Source: Candidatus Sodalis endolongispinus
Lineage (GTDB): Bacteria > Pseudomonadota > Gammaproteobacteria > Enterobacterales > Enterobacteriaceae
Direction of reading: 5' to 3'
Assembly: GCF_018777395.1 (NCBI RefSeq)
Contig: NZ_JAFJYC010000001.1
Span: 2,627,570-2,691,569 of the forward strand
Length of the DNA: 64,000 nt
Within the stretch, counting starts at the first letter, position 1. Each line of letters begins with the position of its first letter. Positions 1 to 9,608 of this stretch are shown in pieces. The position numbers were made by a program, and so were the translations under genes. Under the pieces are notes generated by a model, which saw only the letters and a program-made list of their open reading frames with translations, made no database searches and was not told where the DNA came from.

Positions 1-279
1 TACGGCAATCCCGTCACCTTCTATCAGTTGCAGGACGACGGCGAGCCGGTACGCGGACATTCGCAGAAGGTACGCTACGAAACCGCCAACGATCTGGTTA
101 TCTTGACGGGCAATGCCTATCTGGAGCAGTTGGACAGCAACGTGAAAGGCGATCGCATTACCTATCTGGTCAAGAAACAGCAGATGGAGGCGTTCAGCGA
201 CAAAGGCAAACGGGTCACCACCGTGCTGGTACCGGCGCAGTTGCAGGATAAAAGCGGCGCCAAGGCGACGGCGAAATAA
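1..279 (+). CDS. lptA: LptA, periplasmic LPS bridge protein (C-terminal part)
   Basis: The frame is open from base 1 and ends in TAA at 277-279, so the N-terminus and signal peptide lie outside the window. LptA forms the beta-jellyroll bridge that carries lipopolysaccharide across the periplasm between LptC and LptDE. The visible part closely matches enterobacterial LptA: YGNPVTFYQ at the start, VLTGNAYLEQLDSN in the middle and FSDKGKRVTTVLVP near the end. lptB follows 15 bp downstream, the normal LPS-export arrangement. No lesion is seen in the visible part. Confidence 0.96.
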   Translation, partial: YGNPVTFYQLQDDGEPVRGHSQKVRYETANDLVILTGNAYLEQLDSNVKGDRITYLVKKQQMEAFSDKGKRVTTVLVPAQLQDKSGAKATAK

Positions 280-294
280 TCGGGTATAAGATCC

Positions 295-1020
295 ATGGCA
301 ACATTAATCGCAGAAAATTTGGCTAAAGCCTATAAAGGGCGCCGCGTGGTGGAAGACGTCAGCCTGAAGGTAAGCTCTGGCGAAATTGTGGGATTGCTGG
401 GGCCTAACGGGGCGGGCAAAACCACCACGTTCTACATGGTCGTCGGCATCATCCCCCGCGACGCCGGGCGTATTGTCATCGATGATGACGATATCAGCCT
501 CCTGCCGCTGCATACCCGCGCCCGCCGCGGAATCGGCTACCTGCCGCAAGAAGCCTCGATCTTCCGCCGCCTGAGGGTGTTCGACAATCTGATGGCGGTG
601 CTGCAAATCCGCCAGGATCTCACCCGCGAACAGCGCAACGACCGCGCAAAAGAGCTGATGGAAGAGTTCCATATCAACCATTTACGCGACAACCTCGGCC
701 AGTCGCTGTCCGGCGGTGAACGACGCCGGGTAGAAATCGCGCGGGCGCTGGCCGCCAACCCTAAATTTATCCTGCTTGACGAACCTTTTGCCGGCGTCGA
801 TCCGATTTCGGTCATCGACATCAAAAAAATTATCGAACATTTGCGCGACAGCGGCCTTGGCGTTCTTATCACCGACCATAACGTGCGGGAGACACTCGAC
901 GTGTGCGAACGGGCCTATATCGTCAGCCAGGGTAAGCTCATCGCCCATGGCTCCCCTGCCGACATCATGCTCGACGAGCAGGTCAAACGGGTTTATCTGG
1001 GCGAAGAGTTCCGCCTCTGA
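295..1020 (+). CDS. lptB: LptB, ATPase of the LPS export ABC transporter
   Basis: This 241-residue protein has the usual length. It powers LPS extraction from the inner membrane with LptFG and LptC. Walker [10 protein letters not shown] is at residues 36-44, the ABC signature LSGGE at 138-142, Walker B with DEP at 162-164, and a switch histidine follows in ITDHNVRE. The ATG at 295 lies 15 bp after lptA, so the pair is surely cotranscribed. The frame is intact and codon use matches the neighbours. rpoN follows after 47 bp. Confidence 0.98.
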   Translation: MATLIAENLAKAYKGRRVVEDVSLKVSSGEIVGLLGPNGAGKTTTFYMVVGIIPRDAGRIVIDDDDISLLPLHTRARRGIGYLPQEASIFRRLRVFDNLMAVLQIRQDLTREQRNDRAKELMEEFHINHLRDNLGQSLSGGERRRVEIARALAANPKFILLDEPFAGVDPISVIDIKKIIEHLRDSGLGVLITDHNVRETLDVCERAYIVSQGKLIAHGSPADIMLDEQVKRVYLGEEFRL

Positions 1021-1067
1021 TAAGGTGGCGTTACCGCCGTGGTTCGTGAGGATAGTTGACGCATTTT

Positions 1068-2501
1068 ATGAAGCAAGGTTTACAACTCAGGCTGAGTCAG
1101 CAGTTAGCCATGACCCCGCAGTTGCAACAGGCTATCCGTCTGTTGCAATTGTCCACGCTTGAACTCCAGCAGGAAATTCAGACGGCGCTGGAAAATAACC
1201 CCTTGCTTGAACAGGCCGATTTACATGACGAGGTCGAAGCGCACGACGCGCCCGACAGCGAATCGATCGACACCCGCAAGGCTATGGAACAAAAGGACAT
1301 GCCGGAAGAGCTGCCGCTGGACGCCACCTGGGACGAGATGTACTCCGCCGGGACGCCGTCTGGAACCGGTACCGACTATCGCGACGAAGAATTGCCCGTC
1401 TATCAGGGTGAAACCACCCAGACCCTGCAGGACTACCTCATGTGGCAGGTAGAGCTTACTCCCTTTTCCGATACCGATAGGGCTATCGCCACCTCTATCG
1501 TCGACGCCGTGGACGACACCGGCTATCTGACGGTGCCGCTGGACGACATACTTGACAGCATCGGCGACGAAAACGTCACCCTGGATGAGGTGGAGGCGGT
1601 TTTAAAACGCATCCAGCGCTTTGATCCGGTCGGCGTGTCGGCGCGGGATCTGCGCGACTGCCTGCTGATTCAGCTCTCGCAGTTCGCGGCCGATTTGCCT
1701 TATCTCACCGAGGCGCGGCTTATCGTCAGCGATTATCTCGGCCTGCTGGGCAGCCATGATTTCCGCACCCTGCTACGTTCTACTAAGCTGAAAGAGGATG
1801 TCCTGAAACCGGCCATGGCGCTGATTCAGTCGCTGGATCCGCGTCCTGGGCAGTCCATCAACACCGGCGAGTCACAATATGTGATCCCCGATGTGCTGGT
1901 GCGCAAACTGCAAAACCGCTGGGTGGTGGAGCTCAATACCGACAGCATTCCCGCGCTGCGCATCAATCAGCAGTACGCGGCCCTGGGCAGCAACACCCGT
2001 AACGATGCGGACGGTCAGTTTATCCGCAGCCATTTGCAGGAGGCGCGCTGGCTGATTAAAAGTCTGGAAAGCCGCAATGAAACGCTGCTGAAGGTGACGC
2101 GCTGTATTGTCGAGCGGCAGATGGCGTTTTTTGAACAGGGGGAAGAGTTTATGCGGCCGATGGTGCTGGCGGATATCGCCCAGGCGGTGGATATGCACGA
2201 GTCCACGATTTCGCGCGTCACCACCCAAAAATATCTGCACAGCCCGCGCGGCATCTTTGAATTGAAATATTTTTTCTCCAGCCACGTCAATACCGAAGGG
2301 GGAGGCGAAGCATCCTCCACGGCTATCCGCGCACTGGTGAAAAAATTAATCGCCGCGGAAAACCCGGCGAAGCCGCTTAGCGACAGTAAGCTCACCGACC
2401 TGCTTTCCGAGCAGGGTATCATGGTGGCGCGGCGTACCGTAGCGAAGTACCGAGAGTCTTTATCCATCCCGCCGTCGAACCAGCGAAAACAATTGGTTTG
2501 A
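1068..2501 (+). CDS. rpoN: RNA polymerase sigma-54 factor RpoN
   Basis: The protein has 477 residues, the same length as in E. coli. It directs RNA polymerase to -24/-12 promoters that need an enhancer-binding ATPase. The start chosen is ATG 1068 ([20 protein letters not shown]), because homologues begin there; an in-frame TTG at 1056 would add four residues. The Gln-rich region I is at the N-terminus, an acidic region II follows, and the RpoN box [10 protein letters not shown] is at 454-463. It is followed by hpf, ptsN, rapZ and npr, the conserved order. No lesion is seen. Confidence 0.98.
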   Translation: MKQGLQLRLSQQLAMTPQLQQAIRLLQLSTLELQQEIQTALENNPLLEQADLHDEVEAHDAPDSESIDTRKAMEQKDMPEELPLDATWDEMYSAGTPSGTGTDYRDEELPVYQGETTQTLQDYLMWQVELTPFSDTDRAIATSIVDAVDDTGYLTVPLDDILDSIGDENVTLDEVEAVLKRIQRFDPVGVSARDLRDCLLIQLSQFAADLPYLTEARLIVSDYLGLLGSHDFRTLLRSTKLKEDVLKPAMALIQSLDPRPGQSINTGESQYVIPDVLVRKLQNRWVVELNTDSIPALRINQQYAALGSNTRNDADGQFIRSHLQEARWLIKSLESRNETLLKVTRCIVERQMAFFEQGEEFMRPMVLADIAQAVDMHESTISRVTTQKYLHSPRGIFELKYFFSSHVNTEGGGEASSTAIRALVKKLIAAENPAKPLSDSKLTDLLSEQGIMVARRTVAKYRESLSIPPSNQRKQLV

Positions 2502-2524
2502 CCTCAACAGAGAAGGAAGACACT

Positions 2525-2812
2525 ATGCAGCTGAACATTACCGGAGAGCATGTTGACATCACCGACGCCTTAAGGGAATTTGTAACAACAAAATTCTCTA
2601 AACTGGAACAGTTCTTCGATCGCATCAATCAGGTTTATATTGTCCTGAAGGTCGAGAAAGTTCAGAAGATCGCCGAAGCGACGGTGCACCTCAACGGCGG
2701 TGAGCTGCACGCGACTGCGGAAGCGGATGATATGTACGCCGCCATCGATTTGTTGATCGATAAACTCACGCGGCAGTTGAACAAGCATAAAGAGAAGCTG
2801 AAACAATATTAA
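2525..2812 (+). CDS. hpf: Ribosome hibernation promoting factor HPF
   Basis: This 95-residue short-form HPF binds the 30S decoding region in stationary phase and promotes 100S dimers. The start at ATG 2525 (MQLNITGEHVDITDALREFV) is supported by an AGAAGGAAG ribosome site just upstream and by homologue length; an upstream in-frame start is unlikely. The protein is one domain ending in KHKEKLKQY. It lies 23 bp after rpoN. Confidence 0.97.
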   Translation: MQLNITGEHVDITDALREFVTTKFSKLEQFFDRINQVYIVLKVEKVQKIAEATVHLNGGELHATAEADDMYAAIDLLIDKLTRQLNKHKEKLKQY

Positions 2813-2846
2813 TTTAACCGTAGCCGACAACGCTACCTAAACCTCA

Positions 2847-2881
2847 CATCGGCTCGTTATCCCTATGGTAACGGGCCGATG
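2847..2881. promoter_or_regulatory. hpf-ptsN intergenic hairpin
   Basis: An inverted repeat CATCGGC ... GCCGATG with inner CGTTA/TAACG pairing lies between hpf and ptsN. It has no T-tract on the plus strand, so it looks more like an mRNA-processing or attenuating hairpin than a strong terminator. Confidence 0.45.
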
Positions 2882-2917
2882 AGTCTTAAAGGTTAACCAG
2901 CGCCTAAGTGACCCGAA

Positions 2918-3397
2918 ATGACGAACAATACAGCAATGCAAATCGATTCAGTGTTGAACATTGAATGTACCCGCAGCGACGTCCACTGCCAGAGCAAGAA
3001 AAGAGCGCTGGAAATTATCAGCGAACTGGCGGCGAAACAACTTAACCTGGCGCCGCAAGTGGTGTTTGACGCCGTATTGACGCGCGAGCGCATGGGCAGT
3101 ACCGGTATCGGCAATGGCATCGCCATTCCCCATGGTAAGCTGGAAGAAGACACGCTGCGCGCGGTGGGGGTGTTTATCCGGCTTGAACAGCCAATAGCGT
3201 TTGACGCCATCGATAATCAGCCCGTGGACCTGTTGTTCGCGCTGCTGGTGCCGGCAGAGCAGTGCAAAGTGCATTTGCACACTCTGTCGCTGGTGGCCAA
3301 GAGACTGGCGGACAAAACCGTCTGCCGCCGCTTGCGCGCCGCGCAAAGCGATGAGGAACTGTATCAGATTATGACCGAAACGGATGACGGCGACTGA
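2918..3397 (+). CDS. ptsN: PTS IIA-like nitrogen regulatory protein PtsN (EIIA-Ntr)
   Basis: This 159-residue EIIA-Ntr is the terminal phosphate acceptor of the nitrogen PTS (PtsP-Npr-PtsN) and regulates potassium uptake and other targets in E. coli. The phospho-acceptor histidine is in IPHGKLEEDT at about residue 69, within the conserved GSTGIGNGIAIPHGK. It ends at DDGD, a few residues shorter than the E. coli protein. Its partner Npr is three genes on in the same cluster. The frame is intact. Confidence 0.97.
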   Translation: MTNNTAMQIDSVLNIECTRSDVHCQSKKRALEIISELAAKQLNLAPQVVFDAVLTRERMGSTGIGNGIAIPHGKLEEDTLRAVGVFIRLEQPIAFDAIDNQPVDLLFALLVPAEQCKVHLHTLSLVAKRLADKTVCRRLRAAQSDEELYQIMTETDDGD

Positions 3398-3489
3398 CGC
3401 CGCGGCGCCGTCCTGGAAGCGGGATAGGTTGGGCGAGGCATGGCCGCATCGCCAGGGGATGAATAAGCAAGGCAGAGGAGTGTATCGTC

Positions 3490-4344
3490 ATGGTGCTGAT
3501 GATAGTCAGCGGTCGATCAGGTTCAGGTAAATCCGTTGCGCTGCGCGCGCTGGAGGACATGGGCTTTTATTGCGTTGATAACCTGCCGGTGGTGCTGCTG
3601 CCACAACTGGCCAGCACGCTGGCGGCGAGCAAGATCTCCGCCGCGGTGAGCATTGACGTGCGCAATATGCCCGAATCACCGGAGATTTTTGAACAGGCCA
3701 TGGATAACCTGCCGCAGGCCTTTGCCCCGCAGTTGCTGTTTCTGGACGCCGATCGCAATACCCTCATCCGCCGCTATAGCGACACCCGCCGGCTGCATCC
3801 GCTCTCCGCCCGCAACCTGTCGCTGGAAAGCGCCATCGATGAAGAGGACTCGCTGCTTGAGCCGCTGCGCTCGCGCGCCGATCTGGTGATCGATACCTCG
3901 GAGATGTCGGTGCATGAACTGGCCGAAATGCTGCGTACCCGCCTGCTGGGCAAGCGCGAGCGGGAACTGACCATGGTGTTTGAATCCTTCGGCTACAAGC
4001 ACGGCATCCCCATCGACGCCGATTACGTGTTCGACGTGCGTTTTCTGCCCAATCCGCACTGGGATCCCAAGCTCAGACCGATGACCGGCCTGGATCGTCC
4101 CGTGGCGGCGTTTTTAGATCGCCATACCGAAGTCCATAATTTTATCTATCAGACCCGCAGCTATCTGGAGCTGTGGCTACCAATGCTTGAAACCAATAAC
4201 CGCAGTTATCTCACGGTGGCGATAGGCTGCACCGGCGGCAAACACCGCTCTGTGTATATCGCCGAACAGCTGGCGGACTATTTTCGCTCTCGCGGCAAGA
4301 ATGTCCAGTCCCGCCACCGCACTCTGGAAAAGCGCAAATCATGA
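3490..4344 (+). CDS. rapZ: RNase adapter protein RapZ
   Basis: The 284-residue length equals that of E. coli RapZ. This RNA-binding protein delivers the small RNA GlmZ to RNase E and so tunes glucosamine-6-phosphate synthase. Walker A GRSGSGKS is at residues 8-15, and the basic RNA-binding tail [11 protein letters not shown] ends the protein. Its stop overlaps the npr start by 4 bp (ATGA), so translation is probably coupled. The frame is intact. Confidence 0.97.
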   Translation: MVLMIVSGRSGSGKSVALRALEDMGFYCVDNLPVVLLPQLASTLAASKISAAVSIDVRNMPESPEIFEQAMDNLPQAFAPQLLFLDADRNTLIRRYSDTRRLHPLSARNLSLESAIDEEDSLLEPLRSRADLVIDTSEMSVHELAEMLRTRLLGKRERELTMVFESFGYKHGIPIDADYVFDVRFLPNPHWDPKLRPMTGLDRPVAAFLDRHTEVHNFIYQTRSYLELWLPMLETNNRSYLTVAIGCTGGKHRSVYIAEQLADYFRSRGKNVQSRHRTLEKRKS

Positions 4345-4613
4345 CGGTCAAACAAACGGTAGAGATCAAAAACCGTCTGGGTATGCATGCCCGGCCGGCA
4401 ATGAATCTGTTTGAACTGGTACAAAGTTTCGATGCCGAAGTCATGCTGCGCAACGACAGCGGTACCGAGGCGGAGGCCAGCAGCGTTATCGGTTTACTGA
4501 TGCTGGATTCCGCCAAAGGGCGAATGATCGAAGTCGAGGCCACCGGGCCGGACGAGATCGCGGCGCTGGCGGCGGTGATCGAACTGTTTAACGCCGGTTT
4601 CGACGAAGACTGA
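4341..4613 (+). CDS. npr: Phosphocarrier protein NPr
   Basis: This 90-residue HPr-like protein accepts phosphate from PtsP and passes it to PtsN. The active-site histidine is in GMHARPA at about residue 16. ATG overlaps the rapZ stop. It is the last gene of the conserved cluster; the E. coli neighbours beyond it (yrbL, mtgA) are absent here. Confidence 0.96.
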   Translation: MTVKQTVEIKNRLGMHARPAMNLFELVQSFDAEVMLRNDSGTEAEASSVIGLLMLDSAKGRMIEVEATGPDEIAALAAVIELFNAGFDED

Positions 4614-5029
4614 CCCCTTCCCCCCGGTTTGGGCTGTGACTAAAGCTGCGAACCAGTAGAGTATTTACGTTTTTTTTCAATGCCAACGCCACATTACCTT
4701 TCAATTCTGATATTACTTCCAATCCCATTTTCATTTTCAATTCTAACTAAATTCTATTTCCAATACTACCTTCCTTCTGAATTTTACTGTCTTATTTTGT
4801 GTTTCAGTTTAAATTATAACTTTAATCCCAATCCAAAATAAAATTAGCACTTAAAGGATGAGCGTTGACTGCACGTAAGCTGTACCGTTTTACTTTATCC
4901 CCCAACCGCAGCAAACTGGGTTATTTAACCGGGATTTACGTTAACCGGGTAATATGAATAAGCTATTCGCCACCGTAGCCATCTGCAGGTGTTTTGTTTA
5001 AAAAGGAACTGTTAATAAGGGATTAATTC
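4614..5029. other. AT-rich intergenic region before the OmpX-like gene
   Basis: No coding frame is convincing. Bases 4670-4850 are strikingly pyrimidine- and AT-rich, with repeated TTTTCAATTCT-like words, unlike the GC-rich neighbours. A TTGACT at 4865 followed about 17 bp later by a T/A-rich hexamer could be a promoter for the gene at 5030. Confidence 0.4.
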
Positions 5030-5632
5030 ATGAAAACACAGTTTTCAATTCTCGTCCTTGGCGCCGCCTTAGCGTTACCCGTGAAAGCCTTAGCCGATTA
5101 CCATAATCTCAGCGCCGGCTACCTGCACAGTAATATAGCAAACGATATCGATGGCGGGCCATCTCACACTGGCCGGCTGGACGGGGTCAATATCAAATAT
5201 CGTTATGAATGGGGCGAGCCTCTCAGCCTCATCGGCTCGCTGAGCTATATGACCGCCAACGCCTACAGCCACCGGGTGGTCGAAAATAAGCTTCAGGAGG
5301 ATTTACGCTATCGCTATAGCGCGGTATCGCTCACGGCAGGCCCCACCTGGCGTTTCAATGACTACGTCTCTGTTTATAGCGTTATCGGCGTGAATTACGA
5401 TAATTATTCATTTCACGCCAAACAATCCACCTTTAAGACTGGCGCTGCGCAGGCTATAGGTCATAGCCTCTCTCGGCTTCAAAGAGCCTCTTTCGCCTAT
5501 GGCGCAGGCGTACAAATCAACCCGGTGGAACATATGATCATTGACTTGGGCTATGAAGCCAGCCGCTTCAATCCTGACGGGCTCACCCTCACCCGGAACT
5601 CATTGCTGTTCGGCGTCGGTTATCGTTTCTGA
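5030..5632 (+). CDS. OmpX/Ail/Lom-family outer membrane protein
   Basis: This 200-residue protein has a signal peptide with a hydrophobic core (LVLGAALALPVKALA) and a likely cut before DYHNLSAGY. The mature part alternates beta strands and ends in LLFGVGYRF, the aromatic C-terminus recognised by the BAM complex. NIKYRYEW in an early strand fits the OmpX/Ail family of eight-stranded barrels, which act in adhesion, complement resistance or envelope stress. The exact role here is unknown. An AGGAACT ribosome site lies upstream. It stands alone, between a low-complexity spacer and a repeat. The frame is intact, which is notable in a region rich in pseudogenes. Confidence 0.85.
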   Translation: MKTQFSILVLGAALALPVKALADYHNLSAGYLHSNIANDIDGGPSHTGRLDGVNIKYRYEWGEPLSLIGSLSYMTANAYSHRVVENKLQEDLRYRYSAVSLTAGPTWRFNDYVSVYSVIGVNYDNYSFHAKQSTFKTGAAQAIGHSLSRLQRASFAYGAGVQINPVEHMIIDLGYEASRFNPDGLTLTRNSLLFGVGYRF

Positions 5633-5681
5633 ACGCTAAGCGGCATACCGCCGTATCAGCCATAGCACCGTAAGCCTCTTT

Positions 5682-5762
5682 AGCACCGTTGGTACCATTA
5701 GCACTATTAGCACCGTTAACACCGTTGGCACCGTTTGCACGGTTGACATTGTTAGCGCCGTC
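5682..5762. repeat. Degenerate 9-bp tandem repeat
   Basis: About nine units of AGCACCGTT with drift (AGCACCGTT, GGTACCATT, AGCACTATT, AACACCGTT, GGCACCGTT and so on) lie just after the OmpX-like gene. On the minus strand one frame reads a repeated Asn-Gly-Ala, but no convincing gene start or ribosome site goes with it. Confidence 0.75.
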
Positions 5763-6027
5763 AGTGCGGTAGCGCCAGAAGCCACGGAAGCGGAGCGGAC
5801 GGATTGTGTGACAGCTGTCCAAAAATTAAACATGGGGTCGCTATCGCCGTGGCCCCCTTTCAGGCAAACGTCAAGTCAGCAAATGGTTGACTAACAAGAT
5901 AAAAAATCGCGTTAGGTCACAGAAGGCAGGTTTGCATTGTTTAACATTGGGCATATGTAATATGGCCTTGCGCTATGGGACGGACAAAACTCTCGACTAA
6001 CTCAAGCTATCCGATACGAGGCTAGTC
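5763..6027. other. Intergenic region before the MFS pseudogene
   Basis: No gene is supported. The stretch carries the regulatory region of the MFS gene at 6028, but no clear promoter was assigned. Confidence 0.35.
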
Positions 6028-7369
6028 ATGAGTCGCCATTCCGCCGTTGAACCCGCTGACGAAGAAGAAATGATTCGTCAGGCATGTCGACAGTTTTTTA
6101 AACGCATAATACCGATGCTGGTTATTATGCTTATTGTCAATCAAATCGATCGGTCCAATATCGGTTTCATTAAAGCGCAACTCGCGGCAGATGCCGGCGT
6201 CAGCGCGGCTGCCTTTGGTCTGTGCGCCGGCCTGTTTTTTGTTGGCTATGCGCTGTTTGAAGTGCCGAGCAATATGTTCATGGCACGTTACGGTGCCCGC
6301 GTCTGGCTCACCAGCATTATGATTACCTGTGGATTAGTGGTGTTTTGCACCGGTTTTATTACCTCTCCGGTTCAGTTCTATATTTTACGTTTCTTGCTCG
6401 GCGTGGCCGAAGCCGGCTTTTTCCCGGGAATATTATTTTATTTTCGCCAGTGGGTACCCAACGCCTACCGGGGACGGGCAACCGCGATGATATTAAGCGC
6501 TTCAGAGGCGGCGTTTCTGTTTTCCGGGCCGATAACCGGTGCCATCCTCAGCATGCATAATGTGCTGACGATCCCCGGCTGGAAATGGGTGATGTTTTTG
6601 GAAGGTTTTTTTTCGATAGCAATTGGTGTTATCGCTTCATTTGTTCTGGTGTCTTCTCCCCGGCAGGCCCGTTGGCTGAGCGCGCGTGAACGCGACGCCC
6701 TTACCAGAGTGCTGGCGGAAGAGGAAGCCACGCGCAGTCGCCTGCAGTCGGGCGGCCCCCTCACGCATGGCACTACTTTTTGACCGGCAGATGCTGTTTT
6801 ATTGCTCGATTTTCTTCACCATGACGATGACTGGCTACACACTGGTCTTCTGGCTACCGCAAATTATTCGCCACATTCACGGGTTTGGCGAGTTCGATAT
6901 CTGCCTGCTCACCGCGATCCCCTGGCTTTGCGCTATTATCGCCATCAATCTGGTGGGAAAAATCAGTGACCGTTTCCGCCATGTGCTGGACAAAGCGCTG
7001 GCGATGCTTATCGCCGCGCTCTGCACGTTTTTAGCGACCCTGGGCAATCCCTGGTTTGGCTTTGTCGCCATGTGCATCGCCTGCATCGGCTCCAAAACCA
7101 GCGCCACGTTCTTCTGGCAGATGCCCCAGGGCTCGCTGCCGGTCAGTATTGTTGCTCCCGGGATTGTACTCATTAATTCGATCGGTAATTTGGGCGGTTT
7201 TTTTGCCCCTGCCGTGTTCGGTTATCTGGAGCAGAAGACCGGTAGCACCACGGGCGGTTTGTATGCGCTTACCGCCGTATCGGTCGTCGCCGCCGTCTAC
7301 CTGTTATGCCGCCGTACGGATGGCCACCGCGGCACGCCACCACCGGACATGGCGAGCAAAAAGGTCTGA
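6028..7369 (+). pseudogene. MFS transporter, ACS-family type, frameshifted
   Basis: Two frames make one 12-helix transporter. The first (6028-6783) holds the N-terminal half, with NQIDRSNIGFIK and the GARVWL motif typical of anion:cation symporters (galactonate, phthalate, hydroxyphenylacetate carriers). The second continues from about 6761 to 7369 with FWLPQIIRHIHGF. Removing one C from the C-run at 6756-6760 joins them exactly, so the lesion is a +1 insertion. The substrate cannot be told. aldA lies convergently downstream, so a sugar-acid or aldehyde precursor is possible, but that is speculative. Confidence 0.85.
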
Positions 7370-7392
7370 CGCCGCGATGCGAAACGTTGATA

Positions 7393-7437
7393 ACTACTCT
7401 TCCAGCCCATGGCGGTTCTCGGCGCCAATCCCCGGGA
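7393..7437 (-). pseudogene. Remnant of a second aldehyde dehydrogenase C-terminus
   Basis: On the minus strand this reads GIGAENRHGLEE then a stop. The intact aldA next to it ends GIGGADGRHGLEEYLQTH. The remnant carries the GAEN variant of this ALDH motif, so it looks like the tail of another aldehyde dehydrogenase gene rather than a slipped copy of aldA. Nothing else of it was recognised. Confidence 0.55.
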
Positions 7438-7470
7438 CCAGAGCGTCCGCCCTGGTCCTATGTATAAAGA

Positions 7471-8913
7471 TCAGGATTGGTATTGCAGATAAACCACATG
7501 GGTTTGCAAATACTCTTCCAGGCCATGTCGGCCGTCGGCGCCGCCGATCCCCGATTTACGCCAGCCGGCGTGGAAACCCTGCATCGCCTCGAAGTTTTCT
7601 CTGTTGATGTAGGTTTCGCCAAACTTCGGCTTTTTAATAGCCGTCATGGCGGTATTAAGATTGGTGGTGTAAATCGACGATGTTAGCCCAAACTCGCAAT
7701 CGTTGGCCATGTTTACCGCCTCATCGAGCGTGGAGAAGGTGGTCACCGGCAAGACCGGGCCGAAGGTTTCTTCATGCATGATGTCCATCTCATGGCGCAC
7801 GTCTACCAATAGAGTCGGCTGGAAAAAGAAGCCCTTACCTTCGGCCCGTTTACCGCCGGTCACCAGGGTTGCGCCTTGGGAGACGGCGCGGTCTACTTTC
7901 TCCTGCACCCCTTTGAGGGAGACTTCATCAATCAGCGGCCCCATATCCAGCGCGTCCTGTTCGGCTGGGTTGCCGAAGGTCACCTCCTTAAACGCCTGGG
8001 TCAGCCGGCTGATAAACGCGTCCTTGATACTTTCCTGCACATACACCCTCTCGGCGCAGTTACACACCTGCCCGGTGTTGATCACCCGAGACGCGACGAT
8101 GGCCTTCACCGCCAGCGTCAAATCCGCGTCAGCCATGACGATAGCCGGCGCCTTGCCGCCCAGCTCCAGCGATACCTTGATAATGTTTTTCGCTGCAGCG
8201 GCCATCGTTTGTTCCCCCGCCGACACGCTGCCGGTCAGGCTGACCATGCCGACTTTCGGGTTGGAGGCCAGTTCATTGCCTACGACGGAGCCGCGGCCGG
8301 TCACCAGATTGAACACGCCCTTCGGCAGTCCGACCTCGTGGACGATTTCGGCGAACGCAATGGCGTTATTGGGCGTTAACTGGCTGGGTTTCACCACAAT
8401 GGTGTTGCCGGTCACCAGCGCCGGCGCCGCTTTACGCGCCACCAGAAAGAACGGGAGGTTCCACGGCAGGATACCGGTAGTTAAGCCGATAGCTTTTTTG
8501 AAGACGAAGATATTTTCGTCACGCTGGTCGCTTTGTACGATTTCCCCTTCATAACGCCGCGCCCATTCCGCCATATAATCCAGATAATCCGCGGTGAATA
8601 ACACCTCGGTATTGGCCAGGGCGCGAGTTTTACCGCCTTCGGCGATAATGATGTCGGTGAGCGCCTGCTCGCGGGCGCGGATGCCCGCTGCGATTTTATG
8701 CAGCCAGACGCCACGTTCCTGAGCCGGCAAATCCTCCCAGGCGTCCTGGGCGCGCTCGGCGGCATCAATGGCGTTTCTGACATCCTCCACCCCGGCGTCG
8801 GGAACGCGGGAGATTATCTCTTCGGTCGCAGGGTTGAGCACCTCAATCCACTTATCGCCCTGATGGGTGACGAATTGCCCGTCGATATACATTTTCTGCT
8901 GCTTAACTGTCAT
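7471..8913 (-). CDS. aldA: Lactaldehyde/glycolaldehyde dehydrogenase AldA
   Basis: This 480-residue NAD-dependent aldehyde dehydrogenase oxidises L-lactaldehyde (fucose and rhamnose breakdown) and glycolaldehyde. It aligns along its length with E. coli AldA: MYIDGQFVTHQGDKWIEV at the start, TTGILPWNLPFF, the glutamate in LELGGKAP, the catalytic cysteine in NTGQVCNCAERV, and EETFGPVLPV. The frame is intact. It is convergent with the broken MFS gene. No fucose or rhamnose genes are in the window. Confidence 0.93.
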   Translation of the reverse strand: MTVKQQKMYIDGQFVTHQGDKWIEVLNPATEEIISRVPDAGVEDVRNAIDAAERAQDAWEDLPAQERGVWLHKIAAGIRAREQALTDIIIAEGGKTRALANTEVLFTADYLDYMAEWARRYEGEIVQSDQRDENIFVFKKAIGLTTGILPWNLPFFLVARKAAPALVTGNTIVVKPSQLTPNNAIAFAEIVHEVGLPKGVFNLVTGRGSVVGNELASNPKVGMVSLTGSVSAGEQTMAAAAKNIIKVSLELGGKAPAIVMADADLTLAVKAIVASRVINTGQVCNCAERVYVQESIKDAFISRLTQAFKEVTFGNPAEQDALDMGPLIDEVSLKGVQEKVDRAVSQGATLVTGGKRAEGKGFFFQPTLLVDVRHEMDIMHEETFGPVLPVTTFSTLDEAVNMANDCEFGLTSSIYTTNLNTAMTAIKKPKFGETYINRENFEAMQGFHAGWRKSGIGGADGRHGLEEYLQTHVVYLQYQS

Positions 8914-9608
8914 GAGAGCCGCTCCATTAAAGAAATGTTGGGAAAATGTTACGCGTTTGCCTCACGTTTTACCGCGCCCTCGTTGAGAAAGCAATTCATT
9001 GGGCGGCAGACGCCACAGGGGCAAAATACGGCAGCGGGCGGCGACGGGTTTCACCCGCGCCAGCAAGAAGTGATAGATATAAGCGCTTTGAAAACAGACT
9101 ATTACTTCTCATACGCGCCAGGTTTGCCTTCTGGCGCCGACAGGTTTTGACAACCCCTACGCCGGGAATAACCGATAATGATAACGGACGTAGCCCTCGG
9201 TGCGCCTTTTCGGTTCTGCCATTTAGGCGGTCAAGTTGGCAATAGTACAAAGAGAAACACGATTTCGGTCACAAATCACGGCCTGGCCGCGGCATTCCTT
9301 TCCGCTGGCCGGAAAAGGAAATCCTAGGGTCACTGCAGCAAGAAATTTGTCAAATTATGAAGAGCATCACATTTTGTTAATTCCGTGCACAAACGAACCC
9401 TGCAGCACCGCTGACTTGATGGCTCGGCGATCGCACCGCCGGTCACAACAGTACGGTTCGCACGCTGCAAAGCCTGGCGACCGCACCGCCTGCCACAACG
9501 GCGTTACCCTGCCCCCGGCTTTGGCGTCCCCCCGGGGGGGACAACGTTCCATCAGCGCTGTGGATGCCGCTTCGAGATTCCCGATGGGCGGATAATCCAG
9601 GGCCAACT
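8914..9608. other. Non-coding stretch upstream of aldA
   Basis: Short open frames here look like chance. A TATGA-N6-TCACA at 9356-9371 resembles a CRP site (consensus TGTGA-N6-TCACA), but it is about 440 bp from aldA, so the link is weak. The stretch may be a fully eroded gene; I recognise none. Confidence 0.35.

Noticed and set aside
5589..5822. Collagen-like minus-strand protein with Asn-Gly-Ala repeats
   Set aside because: It is the back-translation of a 9-bp tandem repeat, with no ribosome site, and overlaps the end of the OmpX-like gene.
9356..9371. CRP site for aldA
   Set aside because: It matches the consensus except for one base, but lies about 440 bp from the gene with no promoter seen between.
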